Shown piece after piece: positions 32,413 through 43,307 of a stretch of 64,000 nt of DNA (within the stretch, counting starts at the first letter, position 1; every line of letters begins with the position of its first letter). A program made the position numbers and the translations under genes. This DNA is from Xenopus tropicalis (lineage: Eukaryota > Chordata > Amphibia > Anura > Pipidae). The stretch is from NCBI RefSeq assembly GCF_000004195.4, contig NC_030684.2:108530429-108594428 (forward strand), in the 5' to 3' direction. Below the pieces are notes generated by a model, which worked only from the letters and a program-made list of their open reading frames with translations, had not been told where the DNA came from and did not search any database.

Positions 32413-33302
32413 GTGTTGCTCATTTAGCACGTAATCCCCCCATGATGTATTGCAATGTCTGCTCTATTTCAATACAATAAATCTCCATTACAAAATATAT
32501 GCTGCTGTGTATACCAGTAATGCTATATACATAAAGATACATATACATATGTACAGGCATTAGGAATTGTCATATATCCCAAAATGATGCAAAGAAATTC
32601 TACTTAAATACACTCAGCTATCTGTATAAGGATTATATTTCTTTATGTCAAATTGCCCAGGACACATGGTTTTTCTAAACTTGGCACAGGAACTTTAACT
32701 GGGACATGTCTAACTATGAGTGATGTTGCGCTAGCTGCCATTGGGGAAGGTTATAACACTGGTGTTACATTTCAAATAAGGGATAATAGTGAGCCACAAA
32801 TGTGATCCATTTTATTATAAATCTGGGATACCAACGAGCCAAACAGCAGCTGGAAGCTATAGTATAATGAGATGTAACAGCATATCCGTTATCTGTCACT
32901 GCCCTAAATCAGTTCTGCAGCAACTCTCTACCAGGAATATTCACCGTGTTTCAAAGTTCTATAATTGAAAGGGCCTAAATCTCTGTGTTTTTAGCTGTGA
33001 GACACGGTCTACATACCCAAAACAGACTGTTTTAGTAGCAACAGCTTGGGTTGCTGATTTACAATAGGTCCTTTGCAGTATATTATGTACAGTAAAATTT
33101 TCGGCAGGTAAGGGAAAGCAGCTTTACAGAAACAAATTCAGATTTTCTGAAAACAGCAAATTATATTTATCAAAATATATAGGAAATATATATTTCCTAT
33201 ATATTTAATATAAAGTGATCTTTGTACATTAAAATCAATGGAAAGACTAGCTGACTAGCTGACCAACAGTTTTGGCTACCAGGGCTAGAGGAAGCCGAGC
33301 AG
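32413..33302. other. Unique stretch, no gene seen
   Basis: Ordinary AT-rich sequence with a small ATATAGGAAATATATATTTCC dyad near 33176-33200 (listed by description only). Confidence 0.4.
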
Positions 33303-33480
33303 GGTTGGACTGGGAATACTGGGAAAAAATCTGGTGGGCCCCGGCAGCCCAGACCCGATCCCTCTTATTGCTCCCCCAGCCGCCTGTGTCCTCCCCTGAT
33401 GCATGTCAGGCGGGGGTTTGGAGGCACAGCGGGGGGTGCAGGGGATGTGGCCAATGGGGGCCCCAATAATAATAGTGCTA
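33303..33480 (+). mobile_element. CAGGGTTGGACTGGGA hAT-like fragment
   Basis: It starts CAGGGTTGGACTGGGAATAC and continues as GC-rich sequence (GGTGGGCCCCGGCAGCCCAG). The start resembles the termini at 16723 and 53842. The right end is unclear. Confidence 0.45.
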
Positions 33481-33625
33481 ATAGTGCATGGCAATGGTTA
33501 TAAGAATAGAAGCTTATGGGGATGTATCTCTGCAAGTTCAAGGCACTATTGTCTTAGGGAAAACTCTGCACTGATGAGCAGAAAAAGCAAGATGTATTCA
33601 TGTCAGGGGGGAAGGTGTGTTGCAG

Positions 33626-34444
33626 TGTGCCAAACAGCAAGCAAATCTATCAGCTCCATCTGTATGTGCCAAACAGCAAGCAAATCTATCAGCTCCATCT
33701 GTATGTGCCAAATAGCAAGCCAATCTATCAGCTCCATCTGTATGTGCCAAACAGCAAGCTAACCTATCAGCTCCATCTGTATGTGCCAAACAGCAAGCCA
33801 ATCTATCAGCTCCATCTGTATGTGCCAAATAGCAAGCCAATCTATCAGCTCCATCTGTATGTGCCAAACAGCAAGCTAACCTATCAGCTCCATCTGTATG
33901 TGCCAAACAGCAAGCCAATCTATCAGCTCCATCTGTATGTGCCAAATAGCAAGCCAATCTATCAGCTCCATCTGTATGTGCCAAACAGCAAGCTAACCTA
34001 TCAGCTCCATCTGTATGTGCCAAACAGCAAGCCAATCTATCAGCTCCATCTGTATGTGCCAAACAGCAAGCCAATCTATCAGCTCCATCTGTATGTGCCA
34101 AACAGCAAGCTAACCTATCAGCTCCATCTGTATGTGCCAAACAGCAAGCCAATCTATCAGCTCCATCTGTATGTGCCAAATAGCAAGCCAATCTATCAGC
34201 TCCATCTGTATGTGCCAAACAGCAAGCTAACCTATCAGCTCCATCTGTATGTGCCAAACAGCAAGCCAATCTATCAGCTCCATCTGTATGTGCCAAACAG
34301 CAAGCCAATCTATCAGCTCCATCTGTATGTGCCAAACAGCAAGCTAACCTATCAGCTCAATCTGTATGTGCCAAACAGCAAGCCAACCTATCAGCTCCAT
34401 CTGTATGTGCCACACAGCACGCCAATCTATCAGCTCCATCTGTA
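33626..34444 (+). repeat. Minisatellite, 39-bp unit, 21 copies, 117-bp higher-order period
   Basis: The unit is ATGTGCCAAACAGCAAGCCA followed by ATCTATCAGCTCCATCTGT (39 bp). Variants alternate in threes: a CCAAT unit, a second CCAAT unit (often with AAATAG), and a CTAACC unit, so units 4-19 form a 117-bp trimer repeat. Within that, the second unit alternates between AAATAG and AAACAG in later trimers (units 11-19). Units 1-2 have GCAAATC and units 20-21 are more diverged, as expected at array edges. Because 39 is a multiple of 3 and the unit lacks stops, both strands are open (281 codons plus, 245 minus). This is not evidence of coding. Confidence 0.97.
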
Positions 34445-34729
34445 AATGCTGGATATTCTGCACACATTTTCATTTTTACCTTTGAATTGTTTTTTCAATT
34501 CAAGAGGCAATTCTTGTTCTGGGAGGGGGGGGGTTACAATCTCCCTTTCTACTCTACTATATAATCTTTCTAAGCATAAAACAACAAATGTTTGCATATT
34601 GGACAGAAATTTATTGTAGTTTTGTTTTCTTTGTTATTGTCAAAAGGAAGACATTTAGAGGAACAAAAGAGCCATCATAACATGTAGGAACCATTAGTTA
34701 ACCAATCCTATTTAGGTAACTTTAAGCAA
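34445..34729. other. Unique stretch, no gene seen
   Basis: It contains a G9-10 run near 34524. Nothing else noted. Confidence 0.4.
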
Positions 34730-35092
34730 TTTTAAAATATACAATTTTTTTTCTAATTCAAATTTTTGCTGCAATTCAAGTTGTTTTTCTGTTGAAATGA
34801 ATGAATTCCTAATAGAGCTTCCTAAATGCAAATGTTCAATATTTATTAAGCACAAAAAACATTTTTTTAAAAATTGTATATAAAACTTCAGCATCTAAAA
34901 GTTTGCAACTTCATGTAGAAGTCGACGGGAGTAGTCATTTGATGCATTTAAGTTTTATCTGCGGTTTTATTTGATCAAGCTTTTTTATTTTTCTAATAAA
35001 TGAGCAATCATTCAAGTTTGGTAAAATACCAATTTATTTAAATTGAAAAAAAAAATGCTCTAAAATTCAATAATTAGAATTTTGATAAAGAA
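34730..35092. mobile_element. TTTATCAA-type MITE (family B), diverged copy
   Basis: ATATTTATTAAGCACAAAAA, TAAAACTTCAGCATCTAAAA, GTAGAAGTCGACGGGAGTAG and the end AATTTTGATAAAGAAGC follow the family B order seen at 1757 and 3625. The left end is degraded. Confidence 0.6.
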
Positions 35093-36245
35093 GCTTCCGA
35101 GTGTTAAAATCCAACCAAAAACTGAATTCATATAATCTTCTTTACCGCTTGGTATAATCTGCTTTGCATTGAAATGATGCGCTGCCCTCAGCGGCCAGAG
35201 GAGGTCGCCATGACCACGCCAACAGAAGTGAGTTTTTGTTCCTTTACAGAGCAAGGAAATGGATAGGGAAGGAACTGGGATAGGAAACCACCTAACCTTA
35301 TCTAATTAAAAAAGGCCATCGGAAATTAGAGGCAATCGTTAAAACATATTCCAATCCTCCAGAAACACAAATACTGGCAGAGGGTGGAAACCATCAAATA
35401 AGAGGAGAAAAACAAGAAGGAGTGATCACAGAATGAAATGTTTGTTTTAATGAATTCCAGGTGACTGAACTAACTGTCAGAATGATGAATTGTTAAAGAT
35501 GTCTTTCCCAACCCCCCCTCCATTTCCACCTTCTCTGAACATACCCCTTAAACACACACACACCCATCTCATCAGCATCTGCCAGGGACACCTCGCTCTC
35601 TACATACACAAGAGAATGGATCCTTGGCATGGGCAGCGCCCTCTATTCCTAGTGCCTGGGGCTGCCCACACTGCCTGGCACAGTGTTATTAGACCCACAT
35701 AGTGGAAACAAGCCTATTTTTTAAATCAGATCTGACTTTTGGGGTAATTCAGATTTGATACTGGGATTTATTAGTGCGGTTATCCTAAAAATGGCTATCC
35801 TAACCGTGTTATATTTCTATCGTGATAACATTGGCAACATAGATTATATTGTCACCTAGGCCAGTAAATACACCAACCAGGTGGCAAATCTAGTTCTGGA
35901 ACTCAATACACCATATGTATAAGAGCATGAGAAGTATGTATGTGTGTGTGTCTCTATATCACAGGAATCATTGCAATTGAATCAATGCTACCCTCTGTCT
36001 AGCAGAGCCATCACTATAACTCCCTATAACTACAGTCTGATCCTGTTTGCAGCTGCTATTTAAAGAGAGATCACTATATAGTAGGGTTTTGCTAACCCAT
36101 TGCATGTGCCCAGTGCCACAGGCCTCATACATTCACTTGAATAAATAAATATTTAAATAGGAGTGTGGACTCGGTGGACAATATATTTATATATATACAT
36201 ACAAAAAAAAACTCATGCATGCTACTAATTGTATACAACATAGCT
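35093..36245. other. Unique stretch, no gene recognised
   Basis: A short CA run near 35551-35563 and C-rich DNA near 35508-35520. The frames are short and unconvincing. Confidence 0.4.
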
Positions 36246-36398
36246 GTCCAGGCAATCTGTGGGTTCTGGCAAATGCCAGAGGGGCTGCTGTAAGATGCCA
36301 TAGAAAGTCACTATTTATTGGCCTGGTGGGGGCTGTTTGGGCCTCTGTGTACATGAAATGCCAGGGCCTGTTTTGAATCCCAGTCTGCCCCCTGCCTT
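36246..36398 (-). mobile_element. CAGACTGG/GGGCCTCTG repeat (family E), copy 3
   Basis: CAATCTGTGGGTTCTGGCAA, ATGCCAGAGGGGCTGCTGTA, AGATGCCATAGAAAGTCACT and GGGGGCTGTTTGGGCCTCTG match copy 1 in the same orientation. Confidence 0.7.
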
Positions 36399-36950
36399 AG
36401 TAAATTTATAGCCACTATTTTGCCCAAACTTATAAATAATTCAAAGAGAGGAGTTGAACCCAGACACCCAACTCATTTTACTAAATAGGCAAATTTGCAC
36501 CCAGGCAGCCAGTCAGTAAATTTTGTTAAGTCAGCTGAAAAAAGGCTAATAAAAACAAAATTGGTATCAGTTGCTGTGGTTTACTGCCCACTGTTAACAA
36601 ATGGAATGTTTAATGAAAAAAAAAGAAATGTATCCATCTGGGAAAGCAAATATTCCTGAAAAATAACTGTACTAATTGGTTTTTGAAGCACTATGACAAT
36701 TCACTTCTCTTACATTGTGAATTTGGTTACATATTGGGTTGAAGATCTTTATTGCATAGTATATTATTGGATTATTACCTTGTCATATAATATGATGTCT
36801 ATATATCTCGAAGAAGAGATAGAACAGATAGTTCAGCAGGAGATGTGCCGTAAGTTCAGCAGGAGATATGCCATAACTAGGTGTGGGCTTCCCATGCTGT
36901 TCCTTTCACCAATGTATATCCTTGTCTTAGAGATGGAAACCAACAGACCG

Positions 36951-37320
36951 AATATATATATATATATATACAGGTATCGGACCCCTTATCCGGAAACCCG
37001 TTATCCAGAAAGCTCCGAATTACGGAAAGCCTGTCTCCCATAGACTCCATTTTAATCACATAATTCAGAATTTTAAAACTGATTTTCTTTTTCTCTGTAG
37101 TAATAAAACAGTACCTTGTAATTGATCCCAACTAAGATATAAATAATCCTTATTGGATGCAAAACAATCCTATTGGGGTTAATTAATGTTTTATTGATTT
37201 TTTAGCAGACTTAAGGTATGGAGATCCAAATTACAGAAAGACCCCTTATCCGGAATGCCCTTGGTCCCGAGCATTCTGGATAATGGGTCCTATACCTGTA
37301 TATATATATATATATATATA
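36951..37320 (+). mobile_element. Palindromic family A element, copy 6, inserted within (TA)n
   Basis: The element is 36970-37300 (ACAGGTATCGGACCCCTTAT to GGTCCTATACCTGTA). (TA)n runs abut both ends: 36951-36969 on the left and about 37301-37321 on the right. It is a full-length forward copy. Confidence 0.9.
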
Positions 37321-37321
37321 T

Positions 37322-37978
37322 CACTTTGTCTCTGCCCTTGCCTGTCATAACCCCAGCACATCCATCTATCTTTCCACACACTTAGCCTCTTCCATCATCA
37401 GCCAATGCACAAGCACTGCCTGAAAAACTGGTTTGCTGCCATCTCCGCAAATGCTTCTCACCTACCTCCAGGCACTTCAGTGGGAATAAAGAGAGATAAT
37501 CCACTGTATTAAATCACTATAGCCTTCCTAATTTGAGGTGCTTAGGGCTTCAGTATCTGTAACAAAGGCTCAGTATTCTGGAGCGCTGCAAATCGCAATT
37601 CAAATAGATTATGTGTAATGTTATTTTAGGCAAGTGAAATTATGCATGAAATCACACTGAACTTGCAACTCTGTAGGAGAACAAAATAACCAGACAATGA
37701 GAGGTGATAAACAGAATTCTACAGCATTAGATTGCACTACTGCACACCCACGCCAGCTATACGTATATATTTATATATACACAGATGCGCTCTCCAAACA
37801 CCACATTTTTTTAGATATAAGGTAACAAAGCAACAGCCGGCCCATGTGTGTATAGTAAAAAGGATAAAATAAATACATTATTAAGTCATTCTCTCAGCCA
37901 ATGTTCCCATACAAACACTGACACATAGAATGGCTGGATAAGGATTTAATTGTTTGAATCTCTTTACACAATGTAGGT
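37322..37978. other. Unique stretch, no gene seen
   Basis: No recognised repeat apart from a TATATA patch near 37763-37780. Confidence 0.4.
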
Positions 37979-38155
37979 ACAGGTATGGGACTTGTTATCC
38001 GGAGGGTTTTATGGAAAAGGGGTCTTTCAGTAATTTGGATCTCCATACTTTGTCTGCTAAAAATGAATTTAAATGTTAAATACACACAATGGGATTTTTT
38101 ACCTCCAAGATTGATTAATTATATATAAGGTACTGTTTTATTATTACAGAGAAAA
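37979..38155 (-). mobile_element. Palindromic family A element, copy 7, reverse, truncated
   Basis: It starts ACAGGTATGGGACTTGTTAT and keeps TTTGGATCTCCATACTTTGT, AAGGTACTGTTTTATTATTA and CAGAGAAAA, then stops. The second terminus is missing. Confidence 0.8.
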
Positions 38156-38159
38156 TACA

Positions 38160-39719
38160 GTATATACACACAAACATATATTTAATTTTAAATAATCTCT
38201 TACACCTAGAATAGTTTTTTGCAAATTTGTTAATTTAACTGTAATCTCTCCATAGCTGGGCCCTCACTCCCACCGAGAACGTATTCTCACTGCTTCTAAT
38301 AACTGTACTTGTTTGTGATTAAGTCCCATAAAGTTCTGGGCATGTTTGTGGGGCTATATAAATAAAATACAATTAACATGCAATGAGATTAATAAGTAAT
38401 GTATTTTTTTCCCATTGATAACAATGATTTATAAATTACCACTAATAAGAGTAAATACCATAATGACTTGTACTTGTAAATAAAAATATCAGTTACATGC
38501 AGTTTTTAAATGTGCATAGGATAGATAACTAGGAAGGCAAATGTGCTATTAGTAGTGGTCAAAAATTATTTCCCCTGTTAAGAAAACCTCCATTTCTTCA
38601 AATGTTTTCAGATGTGCTACATAGGTTATAAAAATAAAGCCAACCCCAGTACTTAACAATATGTGTGCACTACATTTTTTAATGATAACATAGCAAGGTA
38701 ATAAAGAATGTGCTAATAAAGCCCGATGTGAAGCCTCTAATTGTAAAAGGATGTATTGCAATTAATAGCTGCATTGGACAAATGGTCTGTGAGATTGAGT
38801 GGCTGCACACTGGCTGTGCTTGCAAATACCTTCTGATTTCATGCTTACTAAGTTTCTCTCTTCCCCTTCCTGTGCAGTGTGTACATTGGCTGCTATGCCC
38901 CAGATTGTTATACTGAAGTCCTATACTCATTTCTTCCATGATATATCTATATATTGGTCCACAGGAAATGAAAACTACAAAACCTCAGTACTTAATGATT
39001 TCTATCCAATTGTTTGTGTTGATGTGCTTAGGGGATATGTTCCCTTGGTATTCCCAGGTATATGGGTGAAAGAAGACTGAGACAGTCTATACCGGGACAG
39101 CTAGTTAGTACGATAAGATCAGGAAGCACTTTGCAAGGTTAAGTTAAGTTTAGTCTAAATGATTTCAGCCTCCTCCGAGAGATAGACAGAGCTGATTCTT
39201 ATTGAATTAAGGAAAACCCAACATTTCTTTAGCCATTTCCATCCAAGTACATCTGACATTACAATTAAACCAACATATTCGCTTCCTGCAAACCATACTC
39301 TGTACCAGAGACATGGCAAGTATTGTCCAGGCTAAACAATACAGAAATTATTAAGCATGATGATTATTATAAGCATGAACATTTTAAGAAGAATAAAAAG
39401 GATGCATATACAAAGCGACTATCTCAATTGTTAACGTGAACCCATCGTACTAATAAATTGACTCTAAAGGGCAACTACATCATTCGCAACATGCATCTTG
39501 TAAACAACACATAGACTTCACAAAGCAAGAGCCTCCTTTACTTAACTAACCCCCTTTCTTCAACCCTCTCCTCCTCCCTTCTATCCTTTTCCTATCTCTT
39601 CCTCTAAATGATGTCTGTTATAAAATTGCAAAAAAAAGAATGCATAGAAATAAAACTTATTTATATTGCTGCATACTAATCTCATAATACATATATATTT
39701 ATATATGTTTATATATATA
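38160..39719. other. Unique stretch, no gene recognised
   Basis: 60-93 codon frames on opposite strands overlap at 38549-39080. None shows domains or splice context that I trust. Confidence 0.4.
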
Positions 39720-39742
39720 CAGTCGTCACAGTTACTTGAATA

Positions 39743-39814
<72 letters not shown>

Positions 39815-39833
39815 CAAGTAACTGTGACGACTG
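39720..39833. mobile_element. TA-flanked palindrome whose interior is (TA)n
   Basis: CAGTCGTCACAGTTACTTGA at 39720 is matched exactly by TCAAGTAACTGTGACGACTG ending at 39833. TA dinucleotides flank it (39718-39719, 39834-39835). The centre is (TA)n broken once by CACA. A Tc1/mariner-type MITE that has lost or never had an interior other than TA repeat is the simplest reading. Confidence 0.75.
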
Positions 39834-40019
39834 TATGGATAAAACCTACTGAATTTTCCATATATGTATAAAACATACAGATTTTTTCAGAATTGTATTT
39901 ATGTGTAGTTTATTTTAATATATAAAGATAGCTGCTGCACAAGCTGGGTACAAAAAAGTACAAATTTATCATTTCACCTTTGCAGGAGTCTTTATCGCGA
40001 TTCTTTTTGCCTATATATA

Positions 40020-40140
40020 TATATCTATATACATTTTTCCCCTAAGGAAGATCACAATATTGGAGTGATCAAAACGTTTAAAGCTTTAAATAAAATATTA
40101 TTTTGCCACTTGATCAAGACCTGCTGATCTGCGTAGAACT
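40020..40140 (+). ncRNA. Hammerhead-ribozyme-like motif at a Penelope-like remnant
   Basis: CTAAGGA (40042-40048), a perfect stem GATCAC/GTGATC (40050-40055 with 40065-40070, 9-nt loop), then AAAAC (40071-40075; consensus GAAAC) and AATAAA (about 40088). Same design as 17641 and 28684 with both core boxes mutated, so presumably inactive. Confidence 0.5.
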
Positions 40141-41157
40141 ATTTGTAGGTCATTCAAAATAGCATACAGCTGTGAGGCTTTAAACTGAAAATGAAAAGAA
40201 GAGAAATGAAGACAAAACAAAAATTACAACTTGGTTTCTCTTGGAAAAAAAAATGAGGAATTTTTCAGTGTTTTGTTTTTCCATAATAATTTCACACCCC
40301 CCCTAATGCAGCCAAAAATATGTATGAAAAAAGATTATAACAAATAAACACAAAACCAGCCAGTACTTACAGTGGGTAATTAATTCATTCTCAATGTCTG
40401 GGACAATAGCGGCACAGCTAAGGCTACGGTCCTGGCTGGTTTTTCACAAGATTGTGCTAAGTGCTTTCAGGGAGGAGTTAGGAACCCAGCGACTGCAGAA
40501 AGGGTCAGCGTCACGGCTAAACTGTATTCTATAAAATCCCATTGATGGCTCTCTGAAATGTGTAGCAACTCTGCAGTTGTAAAAGCTGCTATAAAGAAGC
40601 TGCCTAGTCATTAGATCCCAAAACCTCATTTCAATTTAAGCCTTTCTTACAAACAGGGTTTTTTTTTATTACTTTCCTTATGATATGTGAAGGGTCCTGG
40701 GGAATTACACACCTAAAAGACAGACATCAACATAAAGAGGAGAGGTTAAACAGGAACACATGATATAAAAGCTCAAGTTGTCTGTGTTTTACTTTCATGT
40801 CGGCTTGTTAAAGCACATATTTAAAAAAATATATATAGCCGTATACACCAATCATATTGAAAATCATAAAATAAAATTAAGATCTGAGGAATAATTAGCA
40901 GCTTGTGTGCAGTATAGGAAGGTATGGATTGTGTAATCGCAATTCCCTGCTCATGCCATAGGCATCAACTGACCAACAGTTATACATGAACAGCAAATAT
41001 GGGATTAGGTGATGTGAGGAATACATTAGGCTGAAAAGCTTGCATTCTAAAGATTTATACATAGATGTAGTTGCACGTTTTTATATGTAAACCTATTAGG
41101 TGCTGTTGTGCAATGTCTTTCCTGAAGAGGCTGGACTGAAGGGCACAATAGGTACTT
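40141..41157. other. Unique stretch, no gene recognised
   Basis: The 61-codon minus frame at 40444-40629 overlaps a candidate regulatory block (40380-40640, listed separately). No repeats recognised. Confidence 0.4.
40380..40640. promoter_or_regulatory. Candidate conserved non-coding element
   Basis: Repeat-free and G+C-balanced, with GTGGGTAATTAATTCATTCT (homeodomain-like TAATTAAT), CAATAGCGGCACAGCTAAGG and GCAGAAAGGGTCAGCGTCAC. Composition differs sharply from the AT-rich flanks. Confidence 0.3.
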
Positions 41158-41269
41158 ACCCCCATAGACTCCTTTTTAATAACATAATTCAAATTTTATC
41201 TGTAATAATAAAACAGTACCTTGTTCTTGATCCAATATGGTTTAATCCATCTTTAAATTATTTTTTAGT

Positions 41270-41601
41270 ACAGGTATTGGACCCCTTATCCAGAAACCCA
41301 GTATCCAGAAAGTTCCGAACTACGGAAAGGTCATCTCCCATAGACTCCATTTTAATAATAAATAATTCTAATTTTTAAAAATGATTTCCTTTTTCTCTGT
41401 AATAATAAAACAGTACCTTGTACTTGATCCCACCTAAGATATAATTAATCCTTATTGGAGCCAAAACATTAATATTGGGTTTAATTACTGTTTAAATTAT
41501 TTTTTAGTAGACTTAAGGTAGGAGATCCAAATTACAGAAAGACCCCTTATCTGGAAAACCCCAGGTCCCGAGCATTCTGGATAATGGGTCCCATACCTGT
41601 A
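41270..41601 (+). mobile_element. Palindromic family A element, copy 8, full length
   Basis: ACAGGTATTGGACCCCTTAT to GGGTCCCATACCTGTA with complete core words and clear terminal inverted repeats. It ends four bases before the TAA target of the Harbinger-like MITE. Confidence 0.9.
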
Positions 41602-41607
41602 AACTAA

Positions 41608-42333
41608 GGGGCCGATTCATTAAAACATGAGTTCGAATCCCGAAAAATTTGGATTGGATACAATAATTTCTGAAGATCGCAAATATCACGAAAATGCGTA
41701 TGAAAAAATCGTATTAGTCATGATAATATCGTATTGGCGATCCGAAAGTCACAAAATTTTCGTACCGAACGATTGTAAACAGTGGCAGAACCTTTCTGAA
41801 TTTTTTGCGCAAACGTACGAAAAAGTTGCGCAAGTGCAAAAAAATTGGCGAGAATGCGCTCGGAGAGTTCGAATGAATGCTCCGAGCATTCGTGTCTTAA
41901 AGGAACAGTAACACCAAAAAATTAAAGAGCTTTAAAGTAATAAAAATATAATGCACTGTTGCCCTGCACTGGTAAAACTGGTGTGTTTGCTACAGTAACA
42001 CTACTATAATTTATATAATAAGCTGCTGTGTAGCCCCGGGGGCAGCCATTCAAGCTGGAAAAAAGGAGAAAAGGCACAGGTTACATAGCAGATAACGTAT
42101 AAGTTCTGTAGAATACAATAGTGTTTTATCTGTTATCTGCTAAGTGCCTGTGCCTTTTCTCCTTTGAATGGCTGCCCCCATGGCTACACAGCAGCTTATT
42201 TATATAAATTATAGTAGACTTTCTGAAGTAAACACACAACTTTTACCAGTGCAGGGCAGCAGCACATTATATTTTAGTTACTTTTATACACTTTCATTTT
42301 TTGGTGTTACTGTTCCTTTAATAAATCTCCCCC
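41608..42333. mobile_element. Harbinger-like MITE with TAA duplication, interrupted by a Kolobok-like MITE
   Basis: It starts GGGGCCGATTCATTAAAACA and ends TTAATAAATCTCCCCC. TAA lies on both sides (41605-41607, 42334-42336). CGAAAAATTT/CGTACGAAAAAG-style words fill the left part. The Kolobok-like element was inserted at TTAA close to its right end. Confidence 0.8.
41897..42321. mobile_element. Kolobok/T2-like MITE with TTAA duplication, copy 2
   Basis: TTAA at 41897-41900 and 42318-42321. The termini AGGAACAGTAACACCAAAAA and TTTTTGGTGTTACTGTTCCT are perfect inverted repeats. It is the same family as 24954-25357 and better preserved, consistent with being the youngest layer of this stack. Confidence 0.9.
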
Positions 42334-42360
42334 TAAAAGTATGAAGATCCAAATGACAGA

Positions 42361-42500
42361 CCCCAATTGGGTTTATTTAATGTTTCAAAGTTTTTTTTTA
42401 GAAGACTTAAGGTATGGAGATCCAAATTATGGAATTATTAATTATTATCTTGTTCAAAAATCTCAGGTCCCTAGCATTCTGAATTACATGTCCCATATCT
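42361..42500 (+). mobile_element. Right-half fragment of another family A element
   Basis: ATTGGGTTTATTTAATGTTT, AGACTTAAGGTATGGAGATC and CAGGTCCCTAGCATTCTG in family A order, ending near TGTCCCATATC. Confidence 0.6.
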
Positions 42501-43307
42501 CTTTAAGGACCAGGTTTCTTTACAAAATGGTGCTAAAAAGCCCTTGTCTCTGCCATACATCCTTCTAAATGGTGCAGTTGAAAATATCAGATCGGCATAG
42601 TAATTATATAAGAGAAAGGACTGTGTATTTATTCAACCACAACAAATTGGTTAACCAAAAAACCATAAGGATGACCTTATACTGTAGATATACTATGTTG
42701 CAATATACACAATTCTAAGCCATCTTAATAAATCCCAAAGTGCCCAAATGTTTCTTTTTAATTGAATATCAGTGGGGGTTCATTGAGCACCAGGTGGTCA
42801 TTTAGGGATATTACTGCAGGTACCTTATTTCCTCCGTTTTACAGACACATTCAGCCTCCCTTTATTTTTCCTTCATGAAAAAGAAAGCAAATGCAGTAAA
42901 ATGTAAAGTAATAAAATGTCTTTTTTTTTAAATATTTGTTAGCATTGCGGTGCCATTACCTTCCCCATTGCATATTATGGATATTGGCAGTATTATTTAA
43001 AACCTTTACATTTTCTTTTCTAAGTTACTTGTGATTTTACTTGACATGAGGGAAAATGGTTTTATATGTTTAATGAGATACAGAACAATGGCCGGTATAC
43101 TAAGGAAAGAAACCTTCTGTTACAAATAACATATACAGTGCATGCATTATAGCACAGATAAGGTTGCCAGGATTTCAATTATACCTCCAGACATTCATCC
43201 ATTCTTGTTTTTCATTACCCATAATAGTGTGACCTCTTGAAAATAAAAAAGTTCATCAGTTTTCCAAATCACTTGTTCAAGGGAGATATTGCTAAATATT
43301 GCTATAT
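42501..43307. other. Unique stretch, no gene seen
   Basis: Ordinary AT-rich sequence without recognised repeats. Confidence 0.4.

Larger units (their letters stand above)
41158..42360 (+). mobile_element. Nested stack: older family A element split by later insertions
   Basis: 41158-41268 is the first part of a family A copy (CCCATAGACTCC to TTTTTTAGTA). The family A order would next give GGTATGGAGATCCAAATTAC..GACCCC; this appears at about 42337-42360 as AGTATGAAGATCCAAATGAC..GACCCC. Between them sit a complete younger family A copy and a Harbinger-like MITE which itself holds a Kolobok-like MITE. The reading as one split element is an inference from order and continuity. Confidence 0.55.

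Noticed and set aside
33626..34444. CRISPR-like regularly spaced array
   Set aside because: The 39-bp units are directly contiguous with no unique spacers, and the host is a vertebrate.
33600..34445. 281-codon plus and 245-codon minus repetitive open frames
   Set aside because: Both come from a 39-bp unit without stops. Opposite strands cannot both be genes and no splice or promoter context is visible.
39581..39817. 78-codon minus frame of alternating Ile/Tyr
   Set aside because: Translation of the (TA)n interior of a palindrome.
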